Made by a program: the position numbers and the translations under genes. The notes under the pieces were generated by a model, which did no database searches, was not told where the DNA came from, and worked only from the letters and a program-made list of their open reading frames with translations. Shown here one piece after another: positions 59,761-64,000 of a stretch of 64,000 bases of DNA; position 1 is the stretch's first letter; every line of letters begins with the position of its first letter. This DNA comes from Deltaproteobacteria bacterium (GTDB taxonomy: Bacteria > Desulfobacterota > Binatia > Binatales > Binataceae), in the NCBI GenBank assembly GCA_021831785.1, contig JAKBMB010000007.1, positions 124,001 through 188,000 on the forward strand, written 5' to 3'.

Positions 59761-60082
59761 GCCGCCGACCCCCGCACAGAGCAGACCATTTTGTACAGAT
59801 GAACCTTCGAGCAGGAATGAGCAAGACAATTGCTCAAGGTAAAGAACAGAGCGCGGCGCTGTGCCAGTACTTCGCTACTAACCGCCAAGCGTTTCTCGCC
59901 TGCCGGCGTGGGACCGGAACGTTCAGCTTGTACGAATTTCCGCTCTTGATAGCACGGGGAACGCTAGCGGAGTGTCGTGTGACGATTTAGCCATTTTGGC
60001 GGAGGTATTCGGCTGGGAAAAAAAAGGAAAGCACTCAGCAGGCGCGCCCACGGCTCTGGAGAACTCTTACAATTGCGAGACC
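59761..60082. other. AT-richer decayed spacer
   Basis: Nothing intact is supported. Base composition is clearly lower in G+C than the chromosome around it, fitting imported or decaying DNA. A frame reading FGWEKKGKHSAGAPTALENS lies upstream of the nuclease-like gene and merges with its true N-terminus in another phase. No promoter can be identified. Confidence 0.35.
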
Positions 60083-60554
60083 ATGCGGACGATCATAAGC
60101 CGCGCGGTCGATGAACTTAGAGCGAGGGATACCTTCTCCTTGAGTACGACGTGAACGAACGTTCAATCGCTCACAAGCTCACGAACTATCTTCAAGCAGA
60201 ATTTTTAGGATGGGAGGTCGATTGCGAGCACAACCGCAACCACGACAATCCCAAGACGCTGCCTTTGCAGCGAAAGAAAGTCTCGAACGACGATCTTCAT
60301 GCTTGCACGGTGTTCCCCAATATCATCGTCCGCCATCGAAATACTGATTCAAACCTTCTTGTGATTGAAATCAAGAAGTCAACGAACACTTCGTCGGCAA
60401 GTTGGGACAAGCAGAAACTAAGCGCCTTCAAGAAAGTCCTCGGATACAAATTCGCTATCTTCCTGCGTCTCGAGACGGGCTCGAATTCAAGCGGACGCAC
60501 GTGTCGGAGCCCGCATACTAGCGCCAAGCCAACCTCTTTGTCGGTACCCTGGTT
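60083..60554 (+). pseudogene. Frameshifted PD-(D/E)xK nuclease-like gene, C-terminus replaced
   Basis: Two frames join into one protein. From ATG 60083, MRTIISRAVDELRARDT continues, after loss of about one base near 60135, as LLEYDVNERSIAHKLTNYLQ and beyond. The rest reads VDCEHNRNHDNPKTLPLQRK, HACTVFPNIIVRHRNTDSNL and LLVIEIKKSTNT, with D-x(n)-E-x-K in FPNIIVRH...VIEIKK as in restriction-type nucleases. The open part (GTG 60151 on) could still be expressed as an N-terminally truncated protein. Its reading frame runs through the repeat at 60555, giving a foreign tail. Inactive or hybrid. Confidence 0.55.
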
Positions 60555-60663
60555 TGTCATTCTCGCGCGGGGCTGCCGCGCGAAGAATCCCGGTCTCTCT
60601 GCCCGCCGTGTCGGGGGAATCCGGGATTCCTCGCGCACGCCGGACACGCGCGCGGGAATGACA
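60555..60663. repeat. MITE-like intergenic repeat with TGTCATTCYCGCGCG ends
   Basis: About 109 bases bounded by inverted ends: TGTCATTCTCGCGCG at 60555-60569 and CGCGCGGGAATGACA at 60649-60663 (one mismatch). The middle has several smaller hairpins, such as AATCCCGG...CCGGGATT. It resembles widespread short intergenic palindromic elements with TGTCATTCCCGCG ends. It lies at the 3' end of the broken nuclease-like gene. No coding capacity of its own. Confidence 0.7.
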
Positions 60664-60862
60664 ACGAAAGCCGGCGCGCTTCATGGTAGACCGCGCCCGA
60701 CATTTCTCCGGTGGGGCGGGCCACTGCGCCCGCAATGATGCGCGAGCGCTTGGTCCGCGCAACCAATGATTCCACGTTGAGTCGCGTCAGAAAAGGTTCG
60801 GGCCTGCCACCCTGTTTGTGCCGGAGACACGGGTAACGGGTGTGCGAGGGTGGTGGTTTGGC
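60664..60862. other. Spacer upstream of the cobalamin riboswitch
   Basis: No gene is supported. CACCC...GGGTG arms around 60811-60855 (with TTTGTGCCGGAGACACGGG inside) can fold into an imperfect hairpin and resemble the end of an insertion sequence, but this is weak. TTGACT at 60863-60868 could be a -35 for the cbi operon; the matching -10 is unclear. Confidence 0.3.
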
Positions 60863-60883
60863 TTGACTTTTCACGGCGCGGCG

Positions 60884-61075
60884 GTGTACCCGGTAATAAG
60901 CCAGACGGCGGCTAGGCCTTAATAGGGAAGTCGGTGCGAATCCGACACGGCCCCCGCCACTGTGATCGGGGACGAAAGCGCTCCTCTGCCACTGCTGCAA
61001 TTTCCGCCCCATGTGCGTGGGCAGCGGGAAGGTTGTCGCGAGTAGGACGATCCGAGAGTCAGGAGACCTGCCGAA
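60884..61075 (+). promoter_or_regulatory. Cobalamin (B12) riboswitch
   Basis: The aptamer carries the conserved strings in order: AATAGGGAAGTCGGTGCGAA (60921-60940), TCCGACACGG, CCCGCCACTGTGATCGGGG (60953-60971), GCCACTGCTGC, GCGGGAAGG (61024-61032), and the B12 box region GACGATCCGAGAGTCAGGAG with ACCTGCC (to 61073). These define the cobalamin riboswitch family. It controls cbiD, cbiCE and cbiT, shutting expression when adenosylcobalamin is plentiful. A perfect 16-base palindrome CGCGCCGGCCGGCGCG (61186-61201) lies between it and cbiD and could be part of the expression platform. Confidence 0.93.
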
Positions 61076-61292
61076 TGGCGTTCCGGGGCTGGTCTGCGGG
61101 GAGCAGGAAAGCCGGCGGAGTCGCGCAACGCCAGTTCCTGTTAGCGTGAGCACGAGCATCTCGAGCGAGTAAAGCCGCGGCTGATCGCGCCGGCCGGCGC
61201 GGATTAAGCGCTGAGTCGGGGCGCTGCGCGATGCGGCGGGCGCCAGGATGCCCCCAAGCTGGCAGGCCGGACTCTTTTGCCGGATGGTTTAG

Positions 61293-62450
61293 GTGGCACA
61301 AGGCGGCAAACAGCTCGAGTCCGAGAAGAAACTGCGCACCGGCTTTTCCACCGGCAGTTGCGCCGCGGCTGCGGCCAAGGCAGCGACCGCGGCCTTGCTG
61401 GCCGACAAGGCGCAGAGCGAGGTGACCATTCTTTTGCCCAATCGTACACCAGTGCGCTTTGCCGTGGCGCGCTGCGAGTTCGACGCGCGCTCGGCCACCT
61501 GCTCGGTAATCAAAGATGCCGGCGACGACCCCGACGTTACCCACGGCGCCGAGATCTTTGCCACGGTCGAGCTCAACGAAGAGCCGGCGATCGCGATCGC
61601 CGGCGGAGAGGGCGTCGGCAAGGTCACGCGCGCCGGCTTGGGCCTCGAGGTGGGCGAGCCGGACATCACGCGGGTCCCGCGCCGCATGATCACCGAGTCG
61701 GTGCGCCAGGCGCTCACGGACGAAAAACGCGGCGAGACCGGCGCGCGGGTGACTATCTCGGTGCCTAACGGCGCCGAACTGGCCAAAAAAACCCTGCTCG
61801 CACGGCTCGGCGTGGTCGGCGGGATCGGCATCTTGGGCTCCAACGGCCTGGTAACGCCGTTTTCGACCGCCGCCTTTCGCGCCAGCATCGCCCGCGCGAT
61901 CGACGTCGCGTTAAGCGCCGGCCAGCGCGAGTTGGTTTTTACCACCGGCGGGCAATCGGAGAAGTTTGCGATGGCGCTGCTGCCCCATCTGACCGAGACC
62001 GCCTTTATCGAGATGGGAGATTTCGCCGGCTACGCGGCCAATTGGGCGGCGCGCAAGGGCGTGCGCCACGCGATCTTCGCCGGCATGATAGGCAAGCTGT
62101 CCAAGATCGCCGACGGCAAGAAAATGACCCACGCGGCGGGCTCCAAGGTAAATCTCGAGTTATTGGCCGCTATGGCGCGAAAGCTCGGCGCAGATGCGCC
62201 CATTGCCGCACAGATCGAAGCCGCCAACACCGCCCGTCATGCCCTGGAAATTGCGCTGGCCGGCGGGCTCGACGCGCTGCCCGATGAGGTGTGCGCGGCC
62301 GCCGCCGAACATCTGCGCCGCTTTGCCGGCGCCGCTCTGCCGATTAGCGTGATGCTCACCGACTTTGACGGCAAGCTCCTGGGGCTCTACGCCGGCGACC
62401 CGGCGCTTAACGATCTTAAGGGGGCGCGGCCGGGCGATGCGCGCGCGTAA
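61293..62450 (+). CDS. cbiD: Cobalt-precorrin-5B C1-methyltransferase
   Basis: A 385-residue CbiD, starting at GTG 61293. It methylates C-1 of cobalt-precorrin-5B in the anaerobic (early cobalt insertion) route of B12 synthesis. Diagnostic motifs: KLRTGFSTGSCAAAAAKAAT, VIKDAGDDPDVTHGAEI, GEGVGKVTRAGLGLEVGEPD, ISVPNGAELAKKTLLARLGV, GGIGILGSNGLVTPFSTAAF and MGDFAGYAANWAARKGV. The leader of about 215 bases after the riboswitch may contain its control hairpin. First gene of a cbi operon. Confidence 0.96.
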   Translation: MAQGGKQLESEKKLRTGFSTGSCAAAAAKAATAALLADKAQSEVTILLPNRTPVRFAVARCEFDARSATCSVIKDAGDDPDVTHGAEIFATVELNEEPAIAIAGGEGVGKVTRAGLGLEVGEPDITRVPRRMITESVRQALTDEKRGETGARVTISVPNGAELAKKTLLARLGVVGGIGILGSNGLVTPFSTAAFRASIARAIDVALSAGQRELVFTTGGQSEKFAMALLPHLTETAFIEMGDFAGYAANWAARKGVRHAIFAGMIGKLSKIADGKKMTHAAGSKVNLELLAAMARKLGADAPIAAQIEAANTARHALEIALAGGLDALPDEVCAAAAEHLRRFAGAALPISVMLTDFDGKLLGLYAGDPALNDLKGARPGDARA

Positions 62451-62495
62451 AGCAAGCCGCTGCCACGCAGACGGCGGGTCGGCGATGAGGCCTCG

Positions 62496-63845
62496 ATGGA
62501 GCAGATAACCGCCCCCGGCCGCCAGATCGAAGAGGAAAGCTTCGCCACGATCGATCGCGAGGCCGGCGCCCATCACTTCACGCCCGAGCAGTGGCCGGTC
62601 GTGCGCCGCGTGATTCACGCCAGCGCCGACTTCGAGTTCAAAGATAACATCGTCTTTCATCGCCACGCGCTCGAAGCCGGCATAGCCGCGCTCGCCTCGG
62701 GATGCGACCTGGTGGTTGATGTCGAGATGATCCGCGCCGGCCTTTCGGCCCCGCGCCTGGCCCGCTTCGGCATCACTACGCACTGCTTTATTTCCGACCC
62801 GCAGGTAATCGAGGAGGCGTCGCGGCTCAACCTGACACGCGCGGTGGCCGCGATGCGCCGCGCGCGCGCGCTGCTGGCGAATAGCGTGATCGCCGTCGGC
62901 AACGCGCCCACGGCGCTGCTCGAGATTGCGCGACTGGCGCGCGAGGAAGGAGTCAGACCGGCGCTGGTGATAGCGGTGCCGGTCGGCTTCGTCAACGCGG
63001 TCGAGTCCAAGGAGGAAGTGCTGCGTCTTGACCTGCCCGCGATCGTCGCCCGCGGGCGCAAGGGCGGCAGTACGATCGCGGTGGCGATTATCCATGCCCT
63101 ACTCGCGCTGGCCGCGCACAGACCGGGCGCATCCCAACAGCAACCCGCCGGCGCGCAAGAGAACGGGCCCGCCGCGCAAAGCGCCGCCGGCGGGCTCGCG
63201 CCGCCGTTTCGGCCGCGAACACCCGCCCCGGTAACGATCGTCGGCATCGGCGCCGGCGGCCCGCAGGATTTGTCGGCGCGCGCGCTCGAGGTCGTGCGCG
63301 GCGCAAGGCTCCTTTGCGGCGGCGAGCGTCATCTGGCGCTATTCGCGGGCCATCCGGCGCGCCGCTTCGTGATTCGCTCCAATCTCCCCGGCCTTGCGCA
63401 GACGCTCGACGATGCGCGCGAGCCGGCCGTCGTTCTGGCTTCGGGCGATCCCAACTTTTACGGCGTCGCCAAGTATTTGGTGAGCAGGCTCGGCAAGGCG
63501 CAGGTCGAAATCGTGCCGGCACCCAGCGCGATGCAAGAAGCGTTCGCGCGAATCAAGGAGCCGTGGGACGACGCGGTCTTGTTAAGCTTCCACGGCCGGC
63601 CGCTCAAGGTTGAACAAATCGTGCCCCATCACAAGGTGGGGATTTTCACCGACCCGTCGAACACGCCGGCGGCGGTCGCGCGCGCGCTGCTCGCGGCGGG
63701 CGCCGCCGGTTACCGCGCCTTTTTATGCGAGGAGCTGGGCAGCTTGAACGAGCGCGTGCGCGAGCTGTCGCTCGAGGAGCTCGCGGGGCTGGAGGCCGTG
63801 TCGGCGCTCAACGTGTTGATTCTCATTGCCGCACAGAGACTGTGA
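62496..63845 (+). CDS. cbiC-cbiE: Fused cobalt-precorrin-8 methylmutase / cobalt-precorrin-7 C5-methyltransferase
   Basis: A 449-residue fusion. Residues 1 to about 210 are CbiC/CobH: SFATIDREAGAHHFTPEQWP, VRRVIHASADFEFKDNIVFH (active His), DPQVIEEASRLNLTRAVAAM and AVGNAPTALLEIARL. A Gln/Pro/Ala-rich linker (about 211-242) leads to CbiE: VTIVGIGAGGPQDLSARALE, RLLCGGERHLALFAGHPARR, VVLASGDPNFYGVAKYLV and VEIVPAPSAMQEAFARI, with SAM-binding features. CbiC moves the C-11 methyl to C-12; CbiE methylates C-5 (C-15 with CbiT). The fusion joins near-consecutive steps. Complete from ATG 62496. Confidence 0.95.
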   Translation: MEQITAPGRQIEEESFATIDREAGAHHFTPEQWPVVRRVIHASADFEFKDNIVFHRHALEAGIAALASGCDLVVDVEMIRAGLSAPRLARFGITTHCFISDPQVIEEASRLNLTRAVAAMRRARALLANSVIAVGNAPTALLEIARLAREEGVRPALVIAVPVGFVNAVESKEEVLRLDLPAIVARGRKGGSTIAVAIIHALLALAAHRPGASQQQPAGAQENGPAAQSAAGGLAPPFRPRTPAPVTIVGIGAGGPQDLSARALEVVRGARLLCGGERHLALFAGHPARRFVIRSNLPGLAQTLDDAREPAVVLASGDPNFYGVAKYLVSRLGKAQVEIVPAPSAMQEAFARIKEPWDDAVLLSFHGRPLKVEQIVPHHKVGIFTDPSNTPAAVARALLAAGAAGYRAFLCEELGSLNERVRELSLEELAGLEAVSALNVLILIAAQRL

Positions 63846-63858
63846 AGCGTCATACGAT

Positions 63859-64000
63859 ATGAAGCGTCTTACGATAGGTTTGCCCGACGAGGCCTTCTTT
63901 CAGCGCAAGCCCGAAAAGGGCCTCATCACCAAGGCCGAGATTCGCGCGCTCAGCGTGGCGCGCCTGGCGCCCGGCGTGGGGGACGTAATCTGGGATATCG
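63859..64000 (+). CDS. cbiT: Cobalt-precorrin-6B C15-methyltransferase CbiT, 3' part outside window
   Basis: The first 47 residues from ATG 63859: MKRLTIGLPDEAFFQRKPEK then GLITKAEIRALSVARLAPGV and GDVIWDI. CbiT proteins start with IPDEEF...TKEEVRALTLSKL...GDVVWDIGAGTGS, so the match is good. With CbiE it completes the methylation and decarboxylation at C-15. It lies 13 bases after cbiCE. The start lies in a direct repeat GAAGCGTC-TACGATA (63844-63859 and 63861-63876). Cut by the window edge. Confidence 0.85.
   Translation, partial: MKRLTIGLPDEAFFQRKPEKGLITKAEIRALSVARLAPGVGDVIWDI

Noticed and set aside
60811-60855. Possible insertion-sequence end near GGAGACACGGGTAACGGGT
   Set aside because: Resembles an IS end only loosely; no transposase or second end accompanies it.
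61059-61544. 161-codon reverse frame over the riboswitch and cbiD start
   Set aside because: It is antisense to a clear riboswitch and a clear cbiD and has no homology-like pattern.
1-64000. CRISPR arrays, tRNA or rRNA genes, replication origin
   Set aside because: No regularly spaced repeats, cloverleaf with TTCRA loop, conserved rRNA strings or DnaA-box cluster were seen on reading; a covariance-model scan was not possible.

Overview
The window is GC-rich, densely coded bacterial DNA of Gram-negative character: a TolC-type outer-membrane protein, a beta-barrel porin ending in Phe, several lipobox lipoproteins and a tripartite efflux set. Mixed with these are traits more familiar from actinobacteria (zwf-opcA-pgl) and from soil lineages (PQQ dehydrogenase, large Liv-type uptake operon, CaiB/MaoC/carboxymuconolactone-type genes). 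A soil or sediment member of Binatota, Desulfobacterota or a related group would fit. That placement is inference, since there is no rRNA gene here. No tRNA, rRNA or CRISPR array was found.

Layout. 1-9.5 kb: envelope genes (secreted protein, TolC-like protein, two BamE-like small proteins, porin, lipoprotein, orphan PstS, an Nmad3 protein, two glycine-zipper lipoproteins). 9.8-16.2 kb: an HpaB-family flavoprotein, then zwf-opcA-pgl-glk for glucose entry into the oxidative pentose phosphate route. 16.2-25 kb: an ABC ATPase with a separate AAA-associated protein but no permease, a ThDP enzyme, Rrf2 regulator, riboflavin synthase, AnmK, a periplasmic-binding-fold protein and a VapBC pair. 25.4-32.3 kb: a MaoC protein and a complete Liv operon with two tandem binding proteins. 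32.8-38.1 kb: thioredoxin, PyrF, AlkA-like glycosylase, P-type ATPase. 38.4-42.6 kb: TetR-EmrA-EmrB efflux and Hsp20. 42.8-44.1 kb: RodZ-like and TPR lipoproteins.

44.3-53.1 kb is the most striking part. It is a one-strand respiratory locus encoding CoxII (with haem c), CoxI, CoxIII, CtaG, a small membrane subunit, a Rieske protein and a cytochrome b carrying its own C-terminal haem c. Between Rieske and cytochrome b sits a cassette of an ArsM-like methyltransferase, a membrane-anchored thioredoxin-like protein and three short genes, two of them tightly packed against their neighbours.

53.5-59.4 kb carries a metallo-beta-lactamase-fold hydrolase, a carboxymuconolactone decarboxylase-like protein, a PQQ dehydrogenase with a lanthanide-type Asp pair next to a Tat-exported Rieske protein, and a CaiB-type CoA-transferase. 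59.4-60.7 kb is a decayed, AT-richer patch with an IS1595 fragment, a broken nuclease-like gene and a MITE-like repeat. From 60.9 kb a cobalamin riboswitch leads the anaerobic cobalamin genes cbiD, a cbiC-cbiE fusion and cbiT, which runs off the end.
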